Position numbers and translations under genes: made by a program. A model generated the notes under the pieces. It was given only the letters and a program-made list of their open reading frames with translations, did no database searches and was not told where the DNA came from. From positions 1 through 43,866 of the forward strand of contig NBMI01000033.1 of NCBI GenBank assembly GCA_002085445.1: a stretch of 43,866 bases of DNA. Reading direction: 5' to 3'. Of this stretch, positions 1 through 8,728 are shown piece by piece. Within the stretch, counting starts at the first letter, position 1, and the number at the start of each line of letters is the position of its first letter. This DNA comes from Candidatus Parabeggiatoa sp. nov. 2. Its GTDB lineage: Bacteria > Pseudomonadota > Gammaproteobacteria > Beggiatoales > Beggiatoaceae.

Positions 1-305
1 TCTTTAGTCGTAAACTGACTATCCAAGGTTTGGTTGGTAGAAACCGGATCTTCACCGCCGGAAGCCAACATGGCCCCCACATCCACCCTATCGTTGACTT
101 TAGCCTGAACGCCTAGCCGCAGACGAAGACGGTTACGATGGCGCTGATCTTTTTCCTCTTCATCAATCATCTCGTAGCGATACCGAAAATCACCTTTTAA
201 TTTGATCTTTTCCGTCCAATCCGCCGCCGAGGCATAATAAGGAAAAGCCACAAGACTTACCAAGCCAATGGTCATTGGTTTTGCTAAATTCCACCTGTTT
301 ATCAT
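1..305 (-). CDS. Outer-membrane porin, N-terminal part (cut by window edge)
   Basis: Reading the minus strand from an ATG at 305 gives an open frame to the window edge with no stop. It begins with a signal peptide: basic start (MINRWNLAK), hydrophobic core, and a likely cleavage site near ASAA-D at about residue 28. The mature part starts with WTEKIKLKGDFRYRYEMID, then a short acidic/basic linker and RNRLRLRLGVQAKVNDRVDVG. Alternating polar and hydrophobic strands of this kind are typical of proteobacterial putative porins of the Porin_5 group. It should form a beta-barrel in the outer membrane; the substrate is unknown. Only about 101 residues are visible, so family assignment rests on strand pattern and signal peptide. 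No clear ribosome binding site is seen; short GGGTAAT repeats lie directly upstream. Confidence 0.6.
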   Translation of the reverse strand, partial: MINRWNLAKPMTIGLVSLVAFPYYASAADWTEKIKLKGDFRYRYEMIDEEEKDQRHRNRLRLRLGVQAKVNDRVDVGAMLASGGEDPVSTNQTLDSQFTTK

Positions 306-309
306 AAGA

Positions 310-334
310 TGGGTAATGGGTAATGGGTAATGGT
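310..334. repeat. Short tandem GGGTAAT repeat
   Basis: Three head-to-tail GGGTAAT units start at 311, 318 and 325, immediately upstream of the porin start. Similar GGTAATGG and GCGAATGG strings recur at 25695-25740. Confidence 0.8.
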
Positions 335-403
335 GGTGATTATGAACTTTTTCATAAAAAAATAACACATTGGACTCACTCAAACAGTTATTGGTTTAAT
401 AAA

Positions 404-828
404 TACAGGGATTCGTTATAATAACGGATAAAAATGCGGTTGTTACTCGAACTAATCATAAAAAGGCGGTTACTACCACGAACTGCCGGTTATTACTCGA
501 ACTAATCATAAAAAGGCGGTTACTACCACGCACTAAAAAGCCGGTTATTACCTCGAACCAATCCCTTCAGAAGCAACGAATCCTTGTAGTTATGCCTCTA
601 AAATAACTACCGGGATTCGTTATAAAACTAACTACCGGGATTCGTTATAAAACTAACTACAAGGATTCGTTAATCGATACGGATAAAAAGGCGGTTGTTA
701 CCGCGAACTAATCCAACTACAAGGATTCGTTATAAAACTAACTACAGGCAGATTCGTTAATCGATACGGATAAAAATGCGGTTGTTACCGCGAACTAATC
801 CCTTCTTATAACGAATCCTTGTAGTTAT
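404..828. repeat. Interspersed GGATTCGTTATAA / GGCGGTTACTAC repeat cluster
   Basis: About 425 bases without a gene. Two motifs alternate: ACAAGGATTCGTTATAA (also with GGG for AGG), seen about six times, and AAAAGGCGGTT followed by a TACTAC- or TTAC-rich stretch, seen about six times. The last part is inverted (ATAACGAATCCTTGTAGTTA). The first motif is the reverse complement of the core of the 35756-36240 array. The rest of 306-1306 holds only small repeats and hairpins; no protein of known type is seen. Confidence 0.75.
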
Positions 829-849
829 TGCTTATAATCACTCAAACAT

Positions 850-931
850 GTTGCTAAAGCAACTACTACAAACGAAAAGTTGCTAAAGCAACTACTACAA
901 ACGAAGAGTTGCTAATGCAACTACTACAGAT
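850..931. repeat. 29-bp tandem repeat, three units
   Basis: Units begin at 850, 879 and 908. Each starts GTTGCTAAAGCAACTACTAC, a small palindrome (GTTGC..GCAAC), followed by AAACGAA. The third unit has one base change in the palindrome. There are no unique spacers between units, so it is not a CRISPR. The 16000 and 18000 regions carry a related motif with GTGGCTAAAGCCAC. Confidence 0.8.
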
Positions 932-986
932 AATTTAAATTAAATTATGGCATAAAATTTGCTTATTTAACAAGAGTTATTTTAAA

Positions 987-1008
987 GTCCAAACCTAAAG
1001 GTTTGGAC
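987..1008. repeat. Hairpin of the CCAAAC..GTTTGG family
   Basis: GTCCAAACCTAAAGGTTTGGAC is nearly a perfect inverted repeat: a nine-base stem (GTCCAAACC) around a four-base loop. It belongs to a hairpin family recurring at about 4841, 5038, 10150, 33222, 40060 and 40476. Confidence 0.7.
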
Positions 1009-1098
1009 GAAAACAAAACTTTGATATAAGTCAATGTGATTGGATGCTTGCCAAGGCTATCTTATGTATCATGTCAATTAATTCTCTCCTCATCCTAG

Positions 1099-1113
1099 CC
1101 CCCCGATGGGGGG
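1099..1113. repeat. Small C6/G6 hairpin
   Basis: Six C, GAT, six G form a short strong hairpin about 190 bases before the molybdoenzyme gene. The role is unknown; no T-run of terminator type follows. Confidence 0.5.
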
Positions 1114-1306
1114 ATGGAAAAAAAATGATTGACTTTGATGATATTTTTTTTAGACTATTCAACAATCTGTCAATTTGCGAGAACCAAGCGAATTCAGATT
1201 TTATAAAGCGGCTATCGATAAATTTCGGTAGCTGAACGTAGATTCACCCACTCGATGGAGTGCTATTGTTAACTTTTGTTAGCATAAATGAATCGGAGAC
1301 CGTATA

Positions 1307-4300
1307 ATGTCAGAACATAAGGGTAAAAATCAAACCCCCAATCTTTCCCGTCGCCGCTTTTTGTTTCAGATGGCAGGCGCGGGTGCCGGCACGGCCTTGA
1401 TTTCTCAATCGGCGATAGGCGCAACTCAATTGTTAGCACCAGTGGATATACAAAATCCACTGTCAAACTATCCTAACCGCGACTGGGAAAAGACTTATAG
1501 AGACTTGTATCACTACGATTCCTCTTTTACTTTTCTCTGTGCGCCCAACGATACGCACAACTGTTTATTGCGCGGATTTGTCAAGAATGGCATCGTGACG
1601 CGCATTGCCCCCACTTATGGCTACCACAAGGCCACCGATTTGGATGGCAATCGTCCCGGCCAACGTTGGGATCCGCGCTGTTGTCAAAAAGGTTTAGCGT
1701 TGGTACGGCGTTTTTATGGTGATCGGCGTTGCAAGCGCCCAATGGTACGCAAAGGCTTTATGGATTGGATCAATGCCGGCTTTCCGCGTGATCCCCAAAC
1801 CGGGGCCGTTGATAAGAAATATATGCAACGGGGCCGAGATTCTTGGGTGGCCGCCTCTTGGGATGAAGCCTTTGAATTAGCTGCAAAAGCAATGGTCAAC
1901 ATTGCCCGAACCTATTCAGGCGAAGATGGCCAGAAAAAACTGCTCGCGCAAGGCTATGATCCATTGATGGTAGAAGCCACGCTAGGGGCCGGTACGCAAA
2001 CTTTGAAATTCCGCGGCGGTATGCCCCCGTTGGGAATGACGCGCGTGTTTGCCCAGTACCGCGAAGCCAATGCCATGACTTTGTTAGATGACAAAATCCG
2101 TGGCAAAGGTACCGAATCGTTAGGCGGGCGCGGATTTGATAATTATAGTTGGCACACCGATTTACCGCCCGGCCATCCCATGGTGACTGGACAACAAACC
2201 GTTGATTTTGATCTCTGTAACGCCGAACACGCCAATATCCTCGTTGTCTGGGGCATGAATTGGATTACCACCAAGATGCCCGATTCCCATTGGATGACTG
2301 AAGCCCGAATGAAAGGCACTAAGGTGATCGTTATCGCCGCCGAGTACAGTGCCACCGCCAGTAAAGCCGATGAAGTCATCGTGGTACGTCCGGGCACAAC
2401 GCCGGCGTTGGCATTAGGCGTTGCTCAAGTGCTGATCAGCGAAAACTTGTACGATGACGCCTACACCAAGGCTAATACTGATTTGCCGCTGTTGGTACGC
2501 ATGGACACCGGCAACATGTTGCGTGCCAGCGACGTTTTCCCAGACTATCAACTCGCAACACTTAAAAATAATACACTGGTACTCCCAACCGGTGAAAAAG
2601 GCCCACCGATCCATAAACAACCCGGCACCGTGTTAAATGAAAAGCAACGCGAAGATTGGGGCGATTTCGTCTTTTGGGATGCCAGTGACAACAAGCCGGT
2701 GGCAATGAATCGTGATCAGGTTAGCAAGCATTTCTCTGGAAATCCACAATTAACGGGTGAATTTACCGTTAAACGGGTTTCTGGCGAAACCGTGAAATGC
2801 CGCACCGTGTTTGATGTCACAAAAGAAATGCTGGATGGCAGTTACACGCCAGCGGACGTAGAAAAAATCACTTGGGCACCGGCCGAGGCCATACGCGGTT
2901 TTGCGCGACAAATCGCTGCCAACAAAGGACAGACTTTATTTACCGTCGGCATGGGGCCAAACCAATTCTTCAATAATGACCTCAAAGACCGCGCGATTTT
3001 CTTGGTTGCGGCCTTAACCGCTAATATCGGTAAAATTAGTGGCAATGTCGGCAGCTATGCCGGTAACTATCGGGCCAGTTTCTTCAACGGCTTACCTCAG
3101 TTTATCGGTGAAGATCCATTTAATCCTCAAATGGATCCCAACAAACCCGCCAAATTGCGGAAACGCTGGAAAGCTGAAAGCGTCCATTACTTTAACCACG
3201 GCGATACCATCCTCCGCATGGGCGATACCGTTTTAACCGGTAAATCCCATATGCCTACGCCGACTAAGGCCTTTCATGTGAGCAACTCTAACTCACTGAT
3301 TGGTAACGTCAAGGGCCATTATGACTTTGTTATCAACACCTTATCCAGAGTTGAATTTGTTGCCCAAAACGAATGGTGGTGGACGGCGAGTTGCGAATAT
3401 GCCGATATCGTGTTTGCGGTTGATAGTTGGGCAGAATTCAAATACCCCGACATGACTATCAGTGTTACCAATCCGTTTTTATACACTTTCCCGGCGACAC
3501 CGCTGCCGCGTATCCACGATACCCGTTCTGACATAGAAGTGGCCGCCGGCATCTGTGGCGCTATCGGCAAAATCACCAACGATTCACGCCACAAAGATTA
3601 TTGGCACTTTATCGACAACGGTGGTGTACGCCCCTACATCCAACGGGTTTTAGATCACTCCAACGCCACGCGCGGCTTTAAGATTGAAGACTTGGAGAAA
3701 AAGGCCGACGAAGGCATTCCGGCTATCATCCAAACTCGTACCTATCCCAAAATCGGTGCGTGGGAGCAAGGCAACGAAGATAAACCATGGTACACCAAAA
3801 CGGGGCGGTTGGAATTTTATCGAGAAGAACCAGAATTTCAAGACAGCGGCGAAAATATAGTGGTGCATCGTGAGCCGATCGATTCCACCCGGTTTGAACC
3901 GAATGTGATCGTGGCTAAAGCGCATCCGCTGTTGCGGCCTAAAACGCCTGAAGATTATGGCGTTCCGTCAAGCGATGTCGCCGGCGATACGCGGCAAGCT
4001 CGTCATGTTATCAAAACAGTAGACGAAGTGCTCAACAGCGAACATCCCTTGCGCCAAGAAGGCTATGATTTTGTGTTCCATACCCCGAAATACCGTCATG
4101 GTGCCCACACCACCGCGGTTGATACCGATATTGTGACCGCCTGGTTTGGGCCTTTCGGAGATATGTTGCGCCGCGATAAGCGGAGCCCATTTATTAATGA
4201 AGCTTTTGTAGACATCAATCCTCAGGATGCCAAAGAATTGGGGATTGACGATGGCGATTATGTCTATATAGATGCCGATCCGCATGATCGTCCTTTCCGA

Positions 4301-4786
4301 GGTTGGAAAAAATATCCAGAAGGCTACAAGGTAGCTCGCCTACTGGTACGGGCACGTTACTATCCGGGCACACCGCGTGGTGTCACTCGCATGTGGCATA
4401 ACATGTTTGGTGCCACCTTTGGATCGGTGCGAGGCCAAGAAACCAATCCAACCGGATTAGCCAAAGCCCCAGAAACCGGCTATCAATCCCTTTATCGCAG
4501 TGGCAGTCACCAAAGCTGTACACGCGGCTGGCTCAAACCCACTTTGATGACTGATTCTCTTTATGTCAAGGGCCTGATGGGCCAAAAGATAACGCAAGGC
4601 TTTGTGCCTGACGTACACTGTCCTACGGGCGCACCGCGTGAATCCTTTGTCCGAATCAGCAAAGCAGAATCGGGTGGCATCGGTGGTAAAGGGTTATGGG
4701 CACCCGCTGCCAAGGGATTGCGTCCCACTTACGAAAACGACACCTTGAAAAACTTCATCGCGGGTAAATTCGTTGTACGAGCCTAA
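1307..4786 (+). CDS. Molybdopterin oxidoreductase alpha subunit, type II DMSO reductase family
   Basis: Catalytic subunit of an exported molybdoenzyme, 1159 residues, as large as other type II alpha subunits. A twin-arginine signal (SRRRFLF, residues 14-20, then a hydrophobic stretch) points to folded export by Tat. The N-terminal Fe-S site reads Cys78, Asp82, Cys86 and Cys125/126, spaced like the H/C-x3-C-x3-C-xn-C site of NarG but with Asp at the second position. Asp285 in [11 protein letters not shown] is the likely molybdenum ligand of this subfamily. The start has GGAG at 1295-1298. Known relatives act on nitrate, selenate, chlorate, dimethyl sulfide or ethylbenzene; the general layout looks closest to the DdhA/EbdA/ClrA side. 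The substrate cannot be decided here. Its usual partners lie further on: beta at 8970, gamma at 10908 and a TorD-like chaperone at 15036. Confidence 0.88.
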   Translation: MSEHKGKNQTPNLSRRRFLFQMAGAGAGTALISQSAIGATQLLAPVDIQNPLSNYPNRDWEKTYRDLYHYDSSFTFLCAPNDTHNCLLRGFVKNGIVTRIAPTYGYHKATDLDGNRPGQRWDPRCCQKGLALVRRFYGDRRCKRPMVRKGFMDWINAGFPRDPQTGAVDKKYMQRGRDSWVAASWDEAFELAAKAMVNIARTYSGEDGQKKLLAQGYDPLMVEATLGAGTQTLKFRGGMPPLGMTRVFAQYREANAMTLLDDKIRGKGTESLGGRGFDNYSWHTDLPPGHPMVTGQQTVDFDLCNAEHANILVVWGMNWITTKMPDSHWMTEARMKGTKVIVIAAEYSATASKADEVIVVRPGTTPALALGVAQVLISENLYDDAYTKANTDLPLLVRMDTGNMLRASDVFPDYQLATLKNNTLVLPTGEKGPPIHKQPGTVLNEKQREDWGDFVFWDASDNKPVAMNRDQVSKHFSGNPQLTGEFTVKRVSGETVKCRTVFDVTKEMLDGSYTPADVEKITWAPAEAIRGFARQIAANKGQTLFTVGMGPNQFFNNDLKDRAIFLVAALTANIGKISGNVGSYAGNYRASFFNGLPQFIGEDPFNPQMDPNKPAKLRKRWKAESVHYFNHGDTILRMGDTVLTGKSHMPTPTKAFHVSNSNSLIGNVKGHYDFVINTLSRVEFVAQNEWWWTASCEYADIVFAVDSWAEFKYPDMTISVTNPFLYTFPATPLPRIHDTRSDIEVAAGICGAIGKITNDSRHKDYWHFIDNGGVRPYIQRVLDHSNATRGFKIEDLEKKADEGIPAIIQTRTYPKIGAWEQGNEDKPWYTKTGRLEFYREEPEFQDSGENIVVHREPIDSTRFEPNVIVAKAHPLLRPKTPEDYGVPSSDVAGDTRQARHVIKTVDEVLNSEHPLRQEGYDFVFHTPKYRHGAHTTAVDTDIVTAWFGPFGDMLRRDKRSPFINEAFVDINPQDAKELGIDDGDYVYIDADPHDRPFRGWKKYPEGYKVARLLVRARYYPGTPRGVTRMWHNMFGATFGSVRGQETNPTGLAKAPETGYQSLYRSGSHQSCTRGWLKPTLMTDSLYVKGLMGQKITQGFVPDVHCPTGAPRESFVRISKAESGGIGGKGLWAPAAKGLRPTYENDTLKNFIAGKFVVRA

Positions 4787-4890
4787 TCAGTTTTATCGTT
4801 CACCGTTTTTCAGTTATCAGTTATCAGTTTTTCAGAAAGTCGTCCAAACTTTAGTTTGGCGGCAGGAGTCCAAACTTAGATATCGATAAG

Positions 4891-4970
4891 CCTCAGAATA
4901 AATTCTGAGGCTAACAACATCGTTAAGCTAAAGCCTACTAATTTCAAGACAATAGTACCCTTTAGGGTAC
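4891..4970. repeat. Two small hairpins behind the alpha subunit gene
   Basis: CCTCAGAATAAATTCTGAGG (4891-4910) and GTACCCTTTAGGGTAC (4955-4970) are perfect inverted repeats. CCAAACTTTAGTTTGG hairpins lie on both sides (about 4841 and 5038). The stretch 4787-5342 contains no gene, only repeats. None of the hairpins is followed by a convincing T-run. Confidence 0.6.
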
Positions 4971-5073
4971 TTTAGCTGTTAGACAACTGCTTTAGCTGTT
5001 GGCTTTAAAGTTATCAGTGATCTGTTTTTCAGAAAGGAGTCCAAACTTTAGTTTGGCAGAAATGAAAAATACT

Positions 5074-5174
5074 AAGGTGTCAAACATAAGCGGTTTTTTT
5101 GAGGGCCATGTAGGCAAATTTGATTGATGGCCCTATCGATAAAAACTTGCTACTTGGACAAATAGGACACACCC
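5074..5174. repeat. GGGCCAT paired-arm element, copy near dsrC-like gene
   Basis: AAGGTGTC, then GAGGGCCAT and 20-odd bases later TTGATTGATGGCCCTATCGAT, ending in GGACACACCC. The GGGCCAT and ATGGCCC arms can pair. Two nearly identical copies lie at 13247-13505; shorter relatives at 28966, 29178, 33313 and 40520. Confidence 0.75.
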
Positions 5175-5223
5175 AGAATTTAACATTCAAACAACGTAGC
5201 ACCTCGAAGAGGCCAAAACCCAC

Positions 5224-5320
5224 AGGTTGCACCTTTTCACTGAAACTGATAACGGATCACTGATACTGATAACTGAGACTGATAACTGATAACTGATAAC
5301 TGATAACTGATCACTGATAA
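5224..5320. repeat. TAACTGA direct repeats upstream of the DsrC-like gene
   Basis: Head-to-tail TAACTGA heptamers with variants (CACTGAT, ATACTGA) fill the stretch and end about 25 bases before the next start codon. Intergenic TAACTGA repeats are known from marine Beggiatoaceae, where a regulatory role has been suggested. Shorter or reversed copies occur at 4810, 10106, 19950-20100, 24770 and 33250. Confidence 0.85.
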
Positions 5321-5342
5321 AAAACTTGGAGATTTAACAATA

Positions 5343-5684
5343 ATGGCGCTTGAAGTTAATGGGGAATCCATTGAAACAGACACCGAAGGCTATTTGGTTA
5401 ATCCAGAAGACTGGAATGAGCAAATCGCAAAACAATTGGCGCAAGAAGAAGGACTGGAACTGACTGATCCGCATTGGAATATCATAAAGTTCATGCGGAA
5501 TTATTACTCCAAAAACCAAGTTCCTGCTGATGTTCGTTTTGTTACCAAGCACCTAGTTGATGAACTAGGATGTAACAAAAAAGATGCGAAAAAACGTTTA
5601 TTTGAACTGTTCCCTTATGGACATGTCAAACAGACATGCAAAATTGCGGGAATGAGAAAACCTAGAATCTGGAGCACCGGTTAA
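5343..5684 (+). CDS. DsrC/TusE family sulfur-relay protein lacking the penultimate cysteine
   Basis: 113 residues, the normal length of the family. DsrC proteins carry sulfur between the sulfurtransferases and dissimilatory sulfite reductase, using two cysteines on a flexible C-terminal arm; TusE works in tRNA thiolation. The fold-typical features are present: DTEGYLVNPEDWNE near residue 15, LTDPHWNII, and FPYGHVKQTCKIAG near the end. Cys99 matches the inner cysteine (CysB). The position of the invariant penultimate cysteine (CysA), 11 residues later, is Trp110, and the protein ends WSTG. It therefore cannot form the CysA-CysB trisulfide chemistry and may be a regulatory or carrier paralogue. 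The start is supported by GGAG at 5328-5331. No dsr or tus genes lie beside it; TAACTGA repeats precede it. Confidence 0.88.
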   Translation: MALEVNGESIETDTEGYLVNPEDWNEQIAKQLAQEEGLELTDPHWNIIKFMRNYYSKNQVPADVRFVTKHLVDELGCNKKDAKKRLFELFPYGHVKQTCKIAGMRKPRIWSTG

Positions 5685-5741
5685 TCATGCCTAACCTCGC
5701 GAGACGGGGTTTGTATACTTTGCATTGCGCTTTTGTCATTT

Positions 5742-5777
5742 CGGTTTAGGTTTCGGTTTAGGTTTAGGTTTCGGTTT
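5742..5777. repeat. Tandem GGTTTA/GGTTTC hexamers
   Basis: About six GGTTT(A/C) hexamers in a row. They sit in a segment beginning TTTGCATTGCGCTTTTGTCA that has a relative at about 26385-26470 (GCGCTTTTGTCATTTC, then GAGAAATCTT), so the block is a dispersed repeat. The gap 5685-5948 holds no gene. Confidence 0.6.
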
Positions 5778-5948
5778 CTTTGATCGGAGAAATCTTGAGA
5801 AATCTTGGACGACTTAATAAGATTTATCAAGTTCAAGTTCCCTCCGCTCAAAGGGATCGTCTGGATTTTTGTTTCGTTATAAACCTTACTTATTTCCAAG
5901 CAAACCTGCTCAGGCACGAAATATTTGAATCCCCAAATGGAGGAAAAA

Positions 5949-6773
5949 ATGGCAACTAATGGCATTATTGGCTCAGTCATGTCGCTTCGGCGTTACCCGG
6001 TTAAATCAATGATGGGAGAAGAACTACGCTCAATTGACATGACTGAAGCTGGCGTATTGGGAGATAGATCATACGCACTTATTGATACCGAAACCGGCAA
6101 AGTAGTCAGCGCCAAAAATCCACAGAAATGGCCGACTATGTTTTCTTTTCACGCCCATTACATTGATCCTCCAAAGAACGGAACTGGCTTACCGCCCGTT
6201 CGCATTACGCTGCCGGACGGTACGATTACTGACAGCAACCAAGCTGAGGTTAATTCAATTATTTCCAACGCACTAGGGCGTAGTGTTCGGCTAGAATCAC
6301 TCGTGCCTCAAACGCCAAACTTAGAAGAATATTGGCCGGACATTGAGGAACTTGACAACAAAAACGTAGTCACCGATGAAAAAATGCCAGACAAGACATT
6401 TTTTGATTTAGCCATCGTTCACTTGCTCACAACTTCAACAGTGGATAAATTACGCAGTTTATATCCACAAGGGCGTTTTGAAGTCCGTCGCTTCCGTCCA
6501 AACATCGTCGTCAACACCCAGTCAGAACAACCTGAATTTCTTGAAAATCAGTGGATTGGAAAAACCTTAGCCATTGGCGATAATGTGCGGCTAAAAGTAA
6601 CAGAACCTTGCCCCCGCTGCGTAATGACGACCTTACCCCAAGCTGATTTACCGGAAGACAAAGGCATTTTACGCACGGCCCTTCAAAACAATAACGGACA
6701 TGTTGGCATTTATGCAAATGTTGTTCAAACTGGGGCGATAAAATGTGGAGATGAGATAAAGCTCATAGACTAA
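5949..6773 (+). CDS. MOSC domain protein (MOSC N-terminal barrel plus MOSC)
   Basis: About 274 residues in the two-part layout of the MOSC_N/MOSC (mARC/YcbX-like) family. The N-terminal barrel starts SLRRYPVKSMMGEEL, followed by GDRSYALID; the MOSC part has FRPNIVV and the conserved cysteine in EPCPRCVMTT. These proteins bind molybdenum cofactor through that cysteine and reduce N-hydroxylated compounds or transfer sulfur to the cofactor. I place the start at the ATG at 5949, because GGAGG lies nine bases upstream; TTG 5925 and ATG 5937 are in frame but poorly placed. It lies between the alpha and beta genes of a molybdoenzyme, which suggests a cofactor-related role, although the spacing is large. 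A TIR element begins eight bases after the stop. Confidence 0.85.
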   Translation: MATNGIIGSVMSLRRYPVKSMMGEELRSIDMTEAGVLGDRSYALIDTETGKVVSAKNPQKWPTMFSFHAHYIDPPKNGTGLPPVRITLPDGTITDSNQAEVNSIISNALGRSVRLESLVPQTPNLEEYWPDIEELDNKNVVTDEKMPDKTFFDLAIVHLLTTSTVDKLRSLYPQGRFEVRRFRPNIVVNTQSEQPEFLENQWIGKTLAIGDNVRLKVTEPCPRCVMTTLPQADLPEDKGILRTALQNNNGHVGIYANVVQTGAIKCGDEIKLID

Positions 6774-6780
6774 TTGTTAA

Positions 6781-7073
6781 TAACGTAAGTTCGACGTTAA
6801 TTTTCAATAAGTTATCCAATTTTAGATTAATCAATTGTTTGACAATAATTAATTGATAAAACAAACTTTTTTGACTATTAAACCCTTAATATTAATACGT
6901 CAATAACCGAAAATTGTGGGCCATAGAGTCGTCAATAACCGAAAATTGTGGGCCATAGAGTGAAATGAGCCAGTCAATATTTTTTCTAGTTGAAAATCAA
7001 GTCATTATAAATAACTCTTTGATAGAATTAATAAATCTATAACTCACTGAAATTTAAAGTCGAACTCACGTTA
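6781..7073. mobile_element. MITE-like element with 35-bp imperfect terminal inverted repeats
   Basis: The ends 6781-6815 and 7039-7073 are inverted copies: both read TAACGT(A/G)AGTTCGAC inward, then TTAA.TTTCA.T.AGTTAT, with roughly six or seven differences over 35 bases. The 293-bp element has no coding capacity and is AT-rich. The right end touches the next element at 7073. No transposase of a matching type is in the window. Confidence 0.7.
6898..6961. repeat. 32-bp direct duplication inside the element
   Basis: Two identical 32-base units (6898-6929 and 6930-6961), each containing CGTCAATAACCGAAAATTG and GGGCCATAGAG. The GGGCCAT core is shared with the paired-arm family, and a related piece lies at 33304-33320. 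Confidence 0.85.
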
Positions 7074-7270
7074 ATAGAGTTGTTGCAAATCATGAGCGGG
7101 GGCTTATGGCTAAAAGCGATAGGAGGCGGGGGCCGACTCATGAATGAAAAGTACCGAGGTTTTGTGAAGTTATTGTATTGTATAATACTATTTTGTTTTA
7201 GTGCCCTTTATGGTACAGTAGCTCTAAGCCATGAGTTCCCGCTACTGGCTTAATTTGCAACAACTCTATT
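7073..7270. mobile_element. MITE-like element, 198 bp, inserted in a methylase gene
   Basis: The ends 7073-7090 (AATAGAGTTGTTGCAAAT) and 7253-7270 are perfect 18-base inverted repeats. Similarity continues inward with mismatches (AGCGGGGGCTTATGGCT against AGCGGGAACTCATGGCT). There is no coding capacity. The GAGTTGTTGCAAA end resembles ends of IS5-type elements, but I cannot assign a family. It begins exactly where the previous element ends and stops where a readable DNA methylase remnant begins. Confidence 0.75.
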
Positions 7271-7438
7271 ATTAAAGGAAAAGTGGCTCTGTCCGGTTAT
7301 CATAGTCCGCTGATGAATGAACTTTATGGAGATTGGAATTATATTGAATCTTCTCCCAAAAAAGCACATTCAACCAATACTCGCCCTGATAACCTAAAAC
7401 TGGAACGTACTGAAGTTCTCTGGATAATTACGAAATAA
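7271..7438 (+). pseudogene. DNA adenine methylase (D12 class), C-terminal remnant
   Basis: The plus strand from 7271 reads 55 codons to TAA at 7436-7438. The peptide contains VALSGYHSPLMNELYGDW, then KKAHST, and ends RTEVLWIITK. This is the characteristic C-terminus of D12-class (Dam-like) adenine methylases. The whole N-terminal part, including the DPPY catalytic motif, is missing and the 198-bp TIR element abuts the break. The fragment has no start codon and cannot work. It directly precedes a restriction endonuclease gene, so the pair was probably a type II restriction-modification locus. Confidence 0.75.
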
Positions 7439-7545
7439 GTACCCGTGCAAGAGTTTTAATGAATTTTGGAGACGAAAGTAGTTGTTTTTGTTAGATTTAT
7501 TTTTTAAAAATACCGGCACAGGTACTTACCAAACAAGGAGACTCA

Positions 7546-8566
7546 ATGGCAGAACCAAAAGAAGTACTCGGCATCGCCTTTAGAGAAGCATCTGCTAACC
7601 TTGAACAATCTTTTGTAGCTGATGAAGAAATCAGAAATAAAATTGAATATGTCTCTAGCAATATTAAAAATCGGGCCGGTGTTCGGTTATTGATGGCTTG
7701 CTTATTAGCCAAAATCCATCAACCAGAAGTAGATATTCGGAAACCCTACACGAAGATTGAGGAAAGTGATGCTTTTTCCGGACGGACGTATGATGAACGA
7801 TATATAACTTCATTCATTAATGAACACAATCTTCCCTGTAATAATACAACAGCCTTTTTTTCCCCGGCGTTGAGAAATCTGAATGTTACACTGACCAAGA
7901 ATATTAATCTTGTAGGTCGTCCGCCCCAATTATATCAATTTGTTCTTGAATTACTAGACGATGTGTACACCGATAAAATTCAAGCCAAAGAGATGCTATT
8001 CGAAATAGTACGTTGCCTTGTTATTATTAAAAACGAAAGACAACAACGTATTGATTCATTAATAAAGGGGCTAAAAACGACGAAAGATTCAATACCCCTT
8101 TCATCTGAAGATATTGTTATCTTGCTTGAACAGCATATGAAATTGACGGGAACATGTCGGCTTCCCGTGTTAATCATTGCGGCGGCTTATAAGGCGGCTG
8201 AAAAAAATCTGGGAGAAAAAATACTTCCTCTTCATTCTCACAATACGGCTGATACACAAACTGGTGTTTTAGGTGATGTAGAAATTACGCTTCTCAATGA
8301 CGAGAAAACTATCACTTGCTATGAAATGAAAGAGAAATGTGTCAATAATAAAGATATTGACCGTGCTCTCCAAAAATTATCATCCCTGAACAAAGATGTG
8401 GATAACTATATCTTTATTACAACTGACAAAATCGAGGAGACTACTCAAGAATATGCCCGAAGTCTCTATAATACAACTGGCGGGATAGAATTTGTTATTG
8501 TTGATTGTAAAAGAGGCTTTTTTAGCGATGCGTCAAGCCGCAGAGGCAAGCATAGAAAATGATTAA
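7546..8566 (+). pseudogene. SacI-family type II restriction endonuclease, broken at the C-terminus
   Basis: The readable frame (7546-8562, 338 codons) carries sequence typical of SacI-type endonucleases: GRTYDERYI, LPCNNTTAFFSPALRN, LVGRPPQLYQFVLELLDDV. A PD-(D/E)XK-like set is present: Asp244 (GDVEI) and Glu260-x-Lys262 (YEMKEK). After VIVDCKR the frame ends in an unnatural tail (FFSDASSRRGKHRK). In another frame the same bases read KEAFLAMRQAAEASIEND and stop at 8564-8566, which looks like the true family C-terminus. A deletion at about 8508-8520 therefore joined two parts out of frame and removed a segment I guess at several dozen residues. Activity of the remaining core is uncertain. The methylase next door is also destroyed, which removes the usual protection and would favour loss of the nuclease. 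Confidence 0.7.
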
Positions 8567-8717
8567 TGCGAATTAAGGGTTGAATTTATTGATTAAAAAT
8601 CAATAACTTATAAAATACTCTTTGAATAGAGTGATTTCAAAAGCCTTTGTTAATTTTTCATTTCTAGGCTAAAGTTTTTCTCCGAAAAATTCCAATTTTC
8701 ATTCTTAATTCGCATTA
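8564..8717. mobile_element. MITE-like element, GCGAATTAAG family, copy 1
   Basis: The ends 8564-8577 (TAATGCGAATTAAG) and 8704-8717 are perfect 14-base inverted repeats. The interior carries AAAATCAATAACTTATAAAATAC, TTTGAATAGAGTGATTT and a TTTTTCATT stretch shared with the copies at 20367-20480 and 26223-26338. The left end overlaps the stop codon of the endonuclease remnant. It is noncoding. Confidence 0.8.
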
Positions 8718-8728
8718 TCATGAGTAAC

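Noticed and set aside
850..931. 29-bp repeats as a CRISPR array
   Set aside because: The units follow each other without unique spacers, and no cas gene is in the window.
1044..1235. 63-codon frame before the molybdoenzyme gene
   Set aside because: No ribosome site, no recognisable family, and it crosses a C6/G6 hairpin.
5742..5777. GGTTTA/GGTTTC hexamers as telomere-like DNA
   Set aside because: Short, mixed units inside a chromosome-like gene context and part of a dispersed repeat block.
5681..5980. Minus-strand frame with RNLNLNRNLNRN repeats
   Set aside because: It is only the translation of the hexamer repeat; no start signal or family resemblance.
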